Shown here one piece after another: positions 13,032 through 37,300 of a DNA stretch of 64,000 bases. The notes below the pieces were generated by a model, which ran no database searches, was not told the origin of the DNA, and saw nothing but the letters and a program-made list of their open reading frames with translations. Position 1 is the stretch's first letter. Each line of letters starts with the position of its first letter. The stretch is from the NCBI GenBank assembly GCA_949126835.1, contig OX421497.1, forward strand, positions 4,811,648 through 4,875,647, written 5' to 3'. Made by a program: the position numbers and the translations under genes. This stretch comes from Anisus vortex (Eukaryota; Mollusca; Gastropoda; Planorbidae).

Positions 13032-13399
13032 AGGTTAATCTCTGAAAACACGAAAAGCAGACTTATTTTATGCAGACTTCCAACGCAAACTTTTTTTATA
13101 CAAAATCTCAAAGCAGACTTATTCCATGCAAAATCCATTAAGCATAGCTCTTTGTTGTTAGCGCCTAGATAGTTTTTTTTTATGACAACCTTTATAGTTC
13201 CTCAACTTATTGGATGCACTCTTCGTGTGAAACGCTTTCAAGGGGTAGATGCTATCATGGCATTCAAAAAATTGTCAAGAAGTGTCAAGAAGTAGCATCG
13301 AACCTGGGCCTTCCTTTTCCCAAGCCCCCCAAAAAAAGAAGAAGAGTGAAGAATTTGTCGAACTAAAATATTCGAATTCCAGGTTTAGTGTATACATTT

Positions 13400-13560
13400 T
13401 AGTATATATGTTTGGTTGAACATGGCCTATACACGTGAACAGGGCCTATACATGTAAACATAGTATATATATGTGAACATATTCTATACATGTGAACATG
13501 GCCTATACTTGTGAACATGGCCTATACTTGTGAACGTGGCCTATACATTTAAAGCGTGGT
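13400..13560. repeat. ~19-bp degenerate tandem repeat
   Basis: GTGAACATGGCCTATACTT and variants, about eight copies. Confidence 0.85.
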
Positions 13561-13891
13561 CTGCAAACATCTGCTAGCATTCCTGGTTTACCAACTGCAG
13601 CGAAGCGTTAACCTTGATCGTCTGCCAATAGTGCACTCAGTTGGTTAGGCTGTTGCAGTTGTATTGCGTGTGTGTGTGTGTGTGCCGATGTTGTTATTGT
13701 TGTTGCTGTGGTTGTATTATTTTTGTAAATACCTGGTATTATGATGTTGACGTGGTGTGCTGTGGAAAGTGTGTTACGCTCGCATACCAAGAGAGAGAGA
13801 GAGAAAGGGAATGGGAGCTGGTCCCGCGATCAAGTGTACACTCGGGATCGCTAGAGTGCAATAAGGCTTGCACTTATATGATATCATTGTG

Positions 13892-14152
13892 GGGCACGGT
13901 TGCCCAAGCGTTCGACTGGCGTACCGAAGGTCCTGGGCTCGAATCCTGGTGAAGGCTAGGATTTGTTATCAGGTCTGAAGGGTGTCCCCGGGTCTACCCA
14001 GCTACGATGGGCACCTGACATTATAGTTGGAGTAAAGTAGCGGCGGCTGAGCATTGTGCTGTCCACAAAATCCCCTAGTATGCCGTGGCCACAGAAACTG
14101 GCGAACGCTGCTTCGCCGGCACAATGTATCCATTTGGTCAGACGGGTACTCT
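13892..14152 (+). mobile_element. tRNA-derived SINE family 1, copy
   Basis: GGGCACGGTTGCCCAAGCG, short head deletion, GGGCTCGAATCCTGGTGAAG, GGTGTCCCCGGGTCTACCC and a tail GACGGGTACTCTACG. Confidence 0.8.
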
Positions 14153-14489
14153 ACGTCATATGATATCATTAGCTAGTGGACTCTTTATTGATGGATTTGT
14201 GCACCCACTGCTAAGATGTACACTAGTAAGTCCCATACTTCAATGTATCAAAGGAAGTGAAGGTGCTAGAGAGGGGACATTCGCACCGCCCCACCAACGC
14301 CACCATTTACTTGTATCCGTGGGGGGCGTTTGAGACTGAATGGGAGCACAACTGTTGTTGCGCGCGCCCTAAAAAGAAATGTGTGCACACGGCGACATCG
14401 GGCGCGCACGTACCACGTCATGTTTGCGAAGTGTTAGCGTCTGATTTGAGCTAGCCTTGAGTAGCCAACATGACTAATGTTTTGCCATA

Positions 14490-14735
14490 GAGAAGGCGTC
14501 GGCAACCTACGGCGCGCGTACCATATTTGGCACGCAGAGCGATTTAAAATGGCACGAGGAGAGACCCCCCCCGCACACACACACAAAAGGGGCGATTTCT
14601 AGTATCTTCGATAAGAGATAATAAGAGATTGATTGGTGGCGCAGGTTGACTTTAACGATGTTGGCACGCTGTTTGAATTAGAAATCCTATTTCGGTACAC
14701 TATTATCAACAAGTTGCCGACATCCGGTCGCCCTG
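14490..14735. mobile_element. Degenerate hAT-type MITE
   Basis: Left part GCGTCGGCAACCTACG with GGCACGC, and right part GTTGCCGACATCCGG, inverted as in the better copies at 22115 and 29631. Confidence 0.55.
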
Positions 14736-15109
14736 GCCCTGGAACATGCATAAGAATTGTTGCTGTCAAGCTTCTGGTATTAAAAATCATGCAGTCATAC
14801 AATAATTGTAGGCCTAGAGACGTTTAACGGGGCGTAAAGTGTAAAGGTAGCCTACCATTTACAGAACATTTCCATTCCGTTTCAATAGTAAGGCAAAGAT
14901 TGCGATATTCGCAAGAGGTACTGCATACGAGGGATTGTGTTTCCAACACAATTCCCATAAACAAAAAACAAAATTGACCTTCTAAATGACAGTTATGCGC
15001 CCTGTCTATAGCCCCCCCCCCCTCCCCTAACCAGACTTTAGATGGTGTCGGTATTACAATAACAATGTGTAACAAAACACCGTAAACAAAAAATTCCACT
15101 GTAAACATA

Positions 15110-15565
15110 AAGTTGGGCTAGCAGTATCATTGTTGAACTGGAGGTGTTAGATTATATCTTTGTGCTCCCCGCTCCCCATATCCCCTTCTCCCCAATCGTC
15201 TTCTACATTCTACAACCCTACAACAAACCCCAGCAGCCATCTTTACAACTTCACACAAGGGCTTGCCCTCTAAACAACAACAACAACAAATCAAAAAAGA
15301 AGATGAAGAAGAAAAAAAGAAACGAAACGAGTAAGAAAAAAAGATCCTGGTATCATGACCTTTCACCCAGATTTACCTGAGGCCCAGGTGATAAACATGC
15401 AGCAGGAGTTGTGTTTTTTTTTCCTCTTCTTACTTTTTGTAGGTCACGGCAGCTTGGCTCCTGAATCCTGGGGATCAGGCAGCGCCTTCAAGGCTGGAAC
15501 TTTTCTGGCAGAGGAGCACACAACAAAACTGGGAGTAGTAGTTTCTCTCTCTCTCTCTCTACCTG

Positions 15566-15602
<37 letters not shown>

Positions 15603-16280
15603 TCGTTCCTTCTTTCCTTCTCATCCCTAACTCTTCAGAGCTCAGGCACATCTGGAAAAAAACTGCCGGACGAGAAGCACGCGCAAAACGTCGTCTGCGT
15701 TGCACAGGGTCCCGGATGTTCTCAACATTTTGTTTCACGGAGGGGCGGGTTCAACCGCCAGCGATCTATCCATCCACAAGAATCATTCAACTCTAGCCTG
15801 TCAAGAAAATTGAGGGGGGGGGGGTGTGTGAGGCAATCAAGACCAGTCCTACCCCCTCACCTTCTCGACCCTTACCCACCCTACCCTCGTTCCATTGAAT
15901 ACTTTTTTTTTTTACTAAATAACCATACAAATTGTGTTTGTTGGAAAATTATGCATAGACTGTATACAGGCTTCCTGAAATGAAGACGCACATGTGGTAA
16001 TTTCCAAATTAAATGTAGGCCTACGGTCTAGATTTTCTCTCATACTCCGTCATTTTGACGGGCATAAATACTAGTAATAATATAATTACTTGCGGTTTCA
16101 ATTAAAATGTTTAGGCATAGCCTTGAAATAAATTTAAAAAAAATTGTGGGTCTCGGCGAAAAGATTTTTAGAACCTTCGATTGTAGTTGTTTTTTCTTGT
16201 ATAGAATATTTTCCTGATGTGTGAAGACCTTTTGACTGTCAATAATCCACATGCTTGTATTTAATAATATGGGCAATAAG
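15110..16280. other. No supported gene; CT microsatellite at 15543-15602
   Basis: Mixed unique DNA. A perfect palindrome CCGTCATTTTGACGG at 16046-16060 is repeated at ~26548 in a similar context (GGCATAA...ACTAGT), so both mark a dispersed element. Confidence 0.45.
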
Positions 16281-16289
16281 GTCCATACT

Positions 16290-16640
16290 TTAGTTAGACA
16301 TACGGGTTTGAATGCATAAATGTATATAGTAAGTGTTGGACTGTATTACATATAGGCAGTAATAGTTTGACTGTATTCAAAGTAGACAATACAATATGAC
16401 AAGCTGCATTCAATGTAGGCAGTACGACTTTGACTGCATTTAGGTGCTTGTCTATATTTAACTAAGCAATTAAGGTTTGACTGTATTTAATTGTGGCAAT
16501 AAAAGGTTTTGAGTGCATTTGCTATGTATGCAATAAGGGTTTGACTGTATTTCGTATATTGTCAATAATTTGACTACATTGTTGACTGGGAAATGCTGTA
16601 TTTTAAATTGCCAATAAGGCTTTGATTGCAGTTATATTAA
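16290..16640. repeat. Degenerate ~35-45-bp repeat
   Basis: Spaced motifs TTTGACTGTATT and GGCAATAAGG recur about nine times. Confidence 0.7.
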
Positions 16641-16964
16641 CCGTTAAGGTATTTATTAATGTTAACAAAAATTGTGAGTTGTACTTAGCATAAGAAATAT
16701 ATGTGAAGACTTCTTGGAAAAAAAATCTTTGTGTTTATCAAGTTGGTAGGCTTACTTTGAGTTGCGAGATACGAAAAAAAGATGACCCAATCTGCCCTGA
16801 TTGATAGAAGATTGTGTTGGCAAGGAATCAGGTGGGTTGAGTGAACTTGTGGACGTTGTGTGTGTGTTACATCTACCTGAGTGTGTGTGAGTGTGTATGT
16901 TTTGGCTCGCCCTGTAGTGTGTACACTTAGGCTGGTAATAAGTAGATCAGTTGAACTACACCCG

Positions 16965-17110
16965 CTCAGCTGTACAGTATCGGCTGTACAACATTGTAAC
17001 AACATTAGCTGTAGCCTACAACATTAGCTGTACAACATCAGCTGTACAACATCCTCTGTACAATATAAGCTGTATATCGTCGGTTGTACAACATATGTAT
17101 GCTGTAAAAG
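16965..17110. repeat. ~17-bp tandem repeat
   Basis: AGCTGTACAACAT and variants, about eight copies. Confidence 0.8.
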
Positions 17111-17239
17111 GAATAGCACAAAATGTACATTTTAGTTTTCTTTAAATATTTCTTTTCACCAAGCCACTACTTTTTCCTGGTAATAGAAGAGTTTTATCAG
17201 GTTTTTACGAGGCAATACGAGTATTATTTTAGCAATGAA

Positions 17240-17500
17240 ACATCGTGTTCTAATGGCAGCGCATTCTATTGCATGCTGGAGGTCTCAGGTTTGAATCAAG
17301 CTTTCGAAACGCAGATGCTATGTTCCCCCGGTTTGGAGGAAGGTGTCCCCTGAGTCTACCCTGGTGGCTGTTAAACACTATTGCGGAACAAGTCAATCAG
17401 GCTGGCTGGGCATTATCGCAATCATCTTGTATGCCGCCCGCGGACATAGAATCACTGAATTCCCTTTTCCCCGCGTCACATCTATAAAATGTTCTTACTC
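17240..17500 (+). mobile_element. Diverged tRNA-derived SINE family 1 copy
   Basis: GGCAGCGCATTC, GGTTTGAATCAAGC, GGTGTCCCCTGAGTCTACCC and GGCTGGGCATT in the family order, strongly diverged. Confidence 0.55.
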
Positions 17501-18650
17501 CGTCATGAGCGGCCGTTCATGGTGCATTTGTATTGTTCATTCTATACACTTTCGGAGGTTTATGGGTAAGCGACATAACTCGTGTATTCTCAACGCAACT
17601 CTAGTCTAACTACTATTCTCTCCCTTTTAAAAGACCAAAAACATCAACATGCTAAAGACCGCGGAGACGAGGTAAGGGAGGTAATTCATTGAACAATTCA
17701 ATCTTTTCATTTCACAATGTAACACACTAGTCTATATTTCCATTCTCACTTTCGAAGTGTGCTTTATTGGTGTGTGTGTGTGTGAATGTGCTAACGGTTG
17801 GTGTGTGTTTTTTTTTTATTCGTTTTTCTTTTATTTCCCCCACTAAACGGCGTAATGTAAATATTTGCCCCCTTTTACTTTGTGGGGGGATATGAAAGGA
17901 AATTTGAGAAACTGGGGTTCATACGGCTAGGGAAAGTTAGGTAAAAAAAACAGACTTGATTTCTCAATTTTAGGGAATGTCTCTTAAGTTTGTGAAATGT
18001 GACTAATGTTTGGGGAAGTTTATGATTTTTGCTACAGTGGTCAAAGCAGAGACAAAAAAAAATATTTGTGTATGTAAATATATAACCACAAAAATAACTA
18101 CACTTGATTTATTGAACAACTTACTTGTTTTTTAGTTTGTATGTTTGTTGTTGTTTTTTTCTATCAGTTTCATTAGTATTAAAAAAAAAAACTTCCTTAA
18201 AAGTAAAATTTCATTTGGTCTGACTAGTTTTAGGTACCGGTTAAAATTAGACCATTTCAAGCGGTTTAGTCTATTGTTTTGTGATTTGTTTTTATTGAAG
18301 TTTGGGAATTTATTAGAATCTAATGATTTTTAGGGTAAGAAGAGGAGAAAAACCTGATAATTTTAGCCAAGCTTACCGTTTGACCTTTTTGCAACAAAAT
18401 TTAGTTTTCAAGTTAACAGGGAGAGGATGGGCTGTACAACATCCGCCGTTTCTCTTGTAAATTATTTAGCTGTTTTTTTTTTTTGTGAGTTTTTTTTTTT
18501 TTGGGGGGGGGGGGGGGCTGATGAAACAAGAGCTCACCGTTGGTGTTGGGGATTGCGTGGCCCTCTCAATGTCTCTTAAGCCAATTTGCATTCACCCAAG
18601 CGGATGTCGAACCCCGATCAGACTTGAGTTTGGGGTGTCAACTGGGGCTT
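17500..18650. other. AT-rich DNA without a gene
   Basis: Homopolymer-rich (A, T and a G run at 18503-18517). Nothing recognised. Confidence 0.4.
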
Positions 18651-18654
18651 CGGG

Positions 18655-18845
18655 GGGAGAAGCCGGCTGGTCCAGCGGTCAGTTCACCTGACTGTCAACC
18701 AAAAAAAAACAACTGACACGTCGCGAGTTCTATCCCTGCCACCGACGGATCCCTGTTGACCTGCAGGAGTTTAGGGCCTAGTGGACGTAACAATCTTCTA
18801 TCTAGAAGGAACGTCTGTACACTTATAAGAAGTCTGTAAACTTAT
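18655..18845 (+). mobile_element. tRNA-like SINE family 3, copy
   Basis: GCCGGCTGGTCCAGCGGTCA (box A-like), CGCGAGTTCTATCCCTGCC (box B-like), tail AACAATCTTCTATCTAGAAG then GAACGTCTGTA. A minus copy lies at 60000-60150. Confidence 0.65.
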
Positions 18846-18849
18846 AAGA

Positions 18850-19670
18850 ACGTATAAGAACAACAGTTTCTGGCCGTACCCCAGATGTTTAAGCCCTCGC
18901 GACCTTTCTTTGAAGTGTCATTCCAGCGCTCTACAGTAAGACCACCGTGTTAAATCAAATTACGTAACACTACTTTATGAGTTCATATATTCTTTTAATA
19001 AATTAAGCAAATTTTTAAAAATACATACACACAATCATATATATAATGTTTTCTGGTTCAATTAGCTTGTTTCTGGCAGTTACTTAGAAAATATTTTAAC
19101 AAAAAAAAACATAAAAGAGCAAGACCATGGTGACGAGGTTGCACATGTTAACGTTTTTGTGCATAGATGGGTTGGGGCGGCGGGGGAGGGGGCGAAAGGG
19201 GCAAAGGATCAAAACATGGATTGGCTCAGAATCGAAGAAACTTCCTTGCACTGCCATGGATGAAGCTGTCTTTGCTGGCGTGGTGGGGAATGAGCTACTC
19301 GACTTTTAGAGTGTGTTACAGCTGGAGTTGCAATGTCTCTGGTACAATGCAGCCGGTGTGTGTTTACCTGAGCCTGTTACCGTGAAGTAGCTGTGATATT
19401 GATGATCACGTGTTAGCTTTTGGTTTTTGTTGTAAATTGCTTCAGCTGGCACAATACACTGAGTTAGAAAAAGCTTGTGATATAAACATATGGCTGGGTT
19501 GAAAAAAACGTACCACCAGTTCTATAAAGTTATCTCATTTTACGACTGTCATACAGCAAGATAAAATAAAAAGTACATTTATAAATGTAGAAAAGGAACT
19601 TTGTGTCTTTGTCATGAATGGATTTCGCTTTTGGCAATTATTGTGTCTTTAGATCGTAGACATGTGTCTA
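18850..19670. other. No supported gene
   Basis: Region 19120-19390 is GC-richer with short plus-strand frames (GRRGRGRKGQR), without domain or splice context. Confidence 0.35.
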
Positions 19671-19679
19671 AATGTCATC

Positions 19680-19685
19680 TTTATT
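19680..19685 (-). terminator. Poly(A) signal AATAAA of receptor A
   Basis: AATAAA on the minus strand begins 11 nt after the stop codon. If used, the 3' UTR would be only some 30 nt. I saw no better AATAAA in the next ~150 nt on that strand. Confidence 0.45.
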
Positions 19686-19696
19686 GGTGCGCATTT

Positions 19697-31905
<12,209 letters not shown>

Positions 31906-32544
31906 CTATTCTGCGGACTGTGCGTCATCACGAATAGATCCGCATTTATAAATTTGACAATAAGGGAGGCTGGTTTGACCGAGAGAACGTGTGATGGGTA
32001 AAAACAAACCCTACCCCCCCCTCCGCGCATCCTTGTGAAACAGCCAATGGGTGCTGTTTAAGTGGCCGCACTCTGACGCCCAAGTGAGTGGTAGTGGCGC
32101 TGAGAGGGATTTCATGGCGGCCCCTGAACATGCATTTGTACTTTAATAAGCGCTTAGTAAAATGTAGGCTATAATTTATTTCCCATGAAAAGGCTGAAAG
32201 ACAATAAACAACCCACAAACGTTGTCCTATAAGGTCGTTATGTGTATTTGTGTTTGCATTTTAATGTTTAGACCAAAACTTTAAAGTGTACCCCAAAACT
32301 ATTTACTTTAATATTTCCCCTTTAAAAAACAATAGCAACAGGAAAAACGTATTTCTGTTGATGTGGGGTGGGCTGAAAATTTGATACAAAGTGCAGTCAT
32401 CAGCAACGAGTATATGTGCCAAGTTTCAGCTCGATGGGATGACGAGAAGTGGGTTTTTTTTTTTTTGTATTAATAGAGTGGGTCTAGTCGTCTGCCCAGT
32501 ATTTATTCTTAAACAATAATTAACTTTGTAGTTTGTATGTAGTA

Positions 32545-32705
32545 AGTAAAGTACCCTTCGGACCAAACCGATCATAAAGCAGTTTCTGTGGCCACGGCAT
32601 ACGAGGGGATGTGTGGCCAGCCCAACGCCCAGCCGCCTTTACTTCACCCCAACTAGTGTCAGGTATCCATCAGAGCTAGCTAGACCTGCACCAAGATTCG
32701 AACCA
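32545..32705 (-). mobile_element. tRNA-derived SINE family 1, truncated copy
   Basis: AAAGTACCCTTCGGACCAAA, GTTTCTGTGGCCACGGCATA and CCAAGATTCGAACC: the family read in reverse, missing part of the head. Confidence 0.75.
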
Positions 32706-33387
32706 CCGTAGTTTGTATGTTGTGTACAGAATCTCAACCACCTACCAGAAGATACTGTTGTCTGGCTTCATGAATATAAATGCGCGTTTTTCTCTAGGCT
32801 GCTGTGGATGTGTTTTTCACCATAGATATGTGTGTAATGTTTATCATTTGATGCCCACCGTTCTAGATTTTTTTTTTGTTACCATTGTTGTGTATATTTA
32901 AACTTCGTCACTGTGAAACTGTAGTATGGGAATGGCTGTACTTGGGGTTTCGCCTTGTAATTTGACTTTTCCTCTGACTCACCTCCTCCCCTCCCCCCAT
33001 ACTCACGAGGGTCAAGGACACTAATGATGTGCTTCGTGACATTGGTTCATATTTACACACGACGACGCAAGACGCAAGTATCATCCACAATCATACAGGG
33101 ACATGCCGTGGTTGAGATGCAGAGAGAGGCGCACATTTAAGTGCATTGGGCGACAGCCGTAAGGCAATTGTGTGGCCGGGGGGAGGGGGGGCATAAACAT
33201 CGAAATCTAAATACAATTTAAACATTTAAAGGGGCGCGGCATTTCGAAAATTTGGCATCAAACGGCGAAATATCTACCGCACGGTCCTGCAATCTCACAT
33301 ACACAGACATTCATATACAATGTACTTCGTGTGTTACAGACGCTCTTACTATACGGAAGTTTATTGCGTCCTACGCTTGTCCAAGGG

Positions 33388-33680
33388 GCAGGGCACGGTG
33401 GCCCTAGCTGGCAGCGTGTTCGACTGGCGTGCCGAATGTCCTGGGTTTGAATCCTGGTGAAGGCTAAGGATGTGTTCGCGGGACTGGCTGGGTGTCCCCT
33501 GAGTCTACCCCAGCTATGATGGGTGGTACCCTGACCTTTAGTTGGGGATAAAGTAAAAGCGGCTGGGCATTGTGCTGGCCACATGATCCCCTAGAATGCC
33601 ATGGCCACAGAAACTTGTGAACGCTGCTTCTCCGGCCGTGGGGATCAATTTGGTCCTACGGGATACTTTCACTTTACGCT
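33388..33680 (+). mobile_element. tRNA-derived SINE family 1, copy
   Basis: GGGCACGGTGGCCCTAGCTG, GGGTTTGAATCCTGGTGAAG, GGTGTCCCCTGAGTCTACCC and the tail GGATACTTTCACTTTACGC. Confidence 0.82.
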
Positions 33681-34359
33681 TTACGCTAATCCATGGTTTG
33701 ACTCTAATCTTGCATTTTGACTTGTCTTTGAAATGATATGTTGTAGGTATATATATATAGGCCAATGGAAGCGCCAGACCTGCTGCTTATAATAAGTTCT
33801 GATAATTTTACCTTTACATAATAATATAAAAAAAAAATTTGGAAATATACAATATTTATTTTTTTTAAAACTGAGAATTTCGAAATAGTTAATAAATCTA
33901 ATTTTTAATATTTCAGTTTCGAATTTAAAAATTTTCATTTCATGATGAAACTGTACGAGTTTGGAATTCGCCTGCCACCTGAACCTTCGCCTTTTCACTA
34001 TTCGTCCCTTTTACAGTATTCGTCTCTTTACATTGCACTGTCCCCCATCCCCTCCCATCTTGCTCTTGTCCTCCTACCTCGCAATCCTAGCTACGCCACG
34101 GATGAGTGTAGATATTTTTTTTTTAATTAACATGCTCTAAACAAATCTTCGATGTTTACCACATAACTAATACCTAGCTGTTTTTTTCACAATAGTTTTT
34201 GTTATTCACAGTAATGGCATTAACACTTCCCTGTCTGAGTCTAGGCAGTTTGTTTGTGTGTCGTGTGTTGTGCGATCTGTGTGTAGGGAATACATATATA
34301 TGCGGTGTTTATAAAGTTCCATACACAGAGTGCTTATATAGGCCTAAATCTATAGCTTG

Positions 34360-37300
34360 GATATCTATATAGATCTATTTGTTGTTATGTCTATATAGAT
34401 CTATTGTTGTGATGTCTATATAGATCTATTTGTTGTGATGTCTATATAGATCTATTGTTGTGATGTCTATATAGATCTATTTGTTGTGATGTCTATATAG
34501 ATCTATTTGTTGTGATGTCTATATAGATCTATTTGTTGTAATGTCTATATAGATCTATTTGTTGTAATGTCTATATAGATCCATTTGTTGTAATGTCTAT
34601 ATAGATCTATTTGTTGTAATGTCTATATAGATCCATTTGTTGTAATGTCTATATAGATCTATTTGTTGTGATGTCTATATAGATCTATTTGTTGTGATGT
34701 CTATATAGATCCATTTGTTGTGATGTCCATATAGATCCATTGTTGTGATGTCTATATAGATCTATTGTTGTGATGTCTATATAGATCTATTGTTGTGATG
34801 TCTATATAGATCTATTTGTTGTGATGTCTATATAGATCTATTTGTTGTGATGTCTATATAGATCTATTTGTTGTGATGTCTATATAGATCTATTGTTGTG
34901 ATGTCTATATAGATCTATTGTTGTAATGTCTATTTAGATCTATTGTTGTGATGTCTATATAGATCTATTGTTGTAATGTCTATATAGATATATTTGTTGT
35001 GATGTCTATATAGATATATTTGTTGTGATGTCCATATAGATCCATTGTTGTGATGTCCATATAGATCCATTGTTGTGATGTCTATATAGATCTATTGTTG
35101 TGATGTCTATATAGATCTATTGTTGTGATGTCCATATAGATCCATTGTTGTAATGTCTATATAGATATATTTGTTGTGATGTCTATATAGATCTATTTGT
35201 TGTGATGTCCATATAGATCCATTGTTGTGATGTCTATATAGATATATTTGTTGTGATGTCTATATAGATATATTTGTTGTGATGTCTATATAGATATATT
35301 TGTTGTGATGTCCATATAGATCCATTGTTGTGATGTCCATATAGATCTATTGTTGTGATGTCTATATAGATCTATTTGTTGTGATGTCCATATAGATCCA
35401 TTGTTGTAATGTCTATATAGATCTATTGTTGTGATGTCTATATAGATCTATTTGTTGTGATGTCCATATAGATCCATTGTTGTAATGTCTATATAGATCT
35501 ATTGTTGTGATGTCTATATAGATCTATTTGTTGTGATGTCTATATAGATCTATTGTTGTGATGTCTATATAGATCTATTGTTGTGATGTCTATATAGATC
35601 TATTGTTGTAATGTCTATATAGATCTATTTGTTGTGATGTCTATATAGATCTATTGTTGTGATGTCTATATAGATCTATTGTTGTGATGTCTATATAGAT
35701 CTATTGTTGTGATGTCTATATAGATCTATTTGTTTTGATGTCCATATAGATCCATTGTTGTAATGTCTATATAGATCTATTGTTGTGATGTCTATATAGA
35801 TCTATTGTTGTGATGTCTATATAGATCTATTTGTTGTGATGTCCATATAGATCCATTGTTGTAATGTCTATATAGATCTATTTGTTGTAATGTCCATATA
35901 GATCCATTGTTGTAATGTCTATATAGATCCATTGTTGTGATGTCTATATAGATCTATTGTTGTTATGTCTATATAGATCTATTGTTGTAATGTCTATATA
36001 GATCTATTGTTGTGATGTCTATATAGATCTATTGTTGTGATGTCTATATAGATCTATTTGTTGTGATGTCTATATAGATCTATTTGTTGTGATGTCTATA
36101 TAGATCTATTGTTGTGATGTCTATATAGATCTATTGTTGTGATGTCTATATAGATCTATTGTTGTAATGTCTATATAGATCTATTGTTGTGATGTCTATA
36201 TAGATCTATTTGTTGTGATGTCTATATAGATCTATTGTTGTGATGTCTATATAGATCTATTGTTGTGATGTCTATATAGATCTATTTGTTGTGATGTCTA
36301 TATAGATCTATTTGTTGTGATGTCTATATAGATCTAATGTTGTTATGTCTATATAGATCTATTTGTTGTGATGTCTATATAGCTCCATTGTTGTGATGTC
36401 TATATAGATCTATTTGTTGTGATGTCTATATAGATCCATTGTTGTGATGTCTATATAGATCTATTTGTTGTGATGTCTATATAGATCTATTGTTGTGATG
36501 TCTATATAGATCCATTGTTGTGATGTCTATATAGATCTAATGTTGTGATGTCTATATAGATCTATTTGTTGTGATGTCTATATAGATCCATTGTTGTGAT
36601 GTCTATATAGATCTATTTGTTGTGATGTCTATATAGATCTATTTGTTGTGATGTCTATATAGATCCATTGTTGTGATGTCTATATAGATCTATTTGTTGT
36701 GATGTCTATATAGATCTATTGTTGTGATGTCTATATAGATCCATTGTTGTGATGTCTATATAGATCTATTTGTTGTGATGTCTATATAGATCTATTTGTT
36801 GTGATGTCTATATAGATCTATTTGTTGTGATGTCTATATAGATCTATTTGTTGTGATGTCTATATAGATCCATTGTTGTGATGTCTATATAGATCCATTG
36901 TTGTGATGTCTATATAGATCTATTTGTTGTGATGTCTATATAGATCTATTGTTGTGATGTCTATATAGATCCATTGTTGTGATGTCCATATAGATCTATT
37001 TGTTGTGATGTCTATATAGATCCATTGTTGTGATGTCTATATAGATCCATTGTTGTGATGTCTATATAGATCCATTGTTGTGATGTCTATATAGATCTAT
37101 TTGTTGTGATGTCTATATAGATCCATTGTTGTGATGTCTATATAGATCCATTGTTGTGATGTTTATATAGATCTATTTGTTGTGATGTCCATATAGATCC
37201 AATGTTGTGATGTCTATATAGATCTATTTGTTGTGATGTCTATATAGATCCATTGTTGTGATGTCCATATAGATCCAATGTTGTGATGTCTATATAGATC

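Larger units (their letters stand above)
31906..34355. other. Gene-poor region between receptor A and the satellite
   Basis: I searched the minus strand for a lectin or signal-peptide exon of receptor A and the plus strand for ASCC3 exons and found neither. It holds SINE copies (listed), and GCCAAGTTTCAGCTCGATGG at ~32418, a motif typical of dispersed repeats. Confidence 0.5.

Noticed and set aside
14085..14454. Two plus frames of 65-82 residues
   Set aside because: Begin inside a SINE copy and show no conserved feature.
15440..15530. Possible plus exon GHGSLAPESWGSGSAFKAGT after TTTTTGTAG
   Set aside because: No convincing donor, no partner exons, runs into a CT microsatellite.
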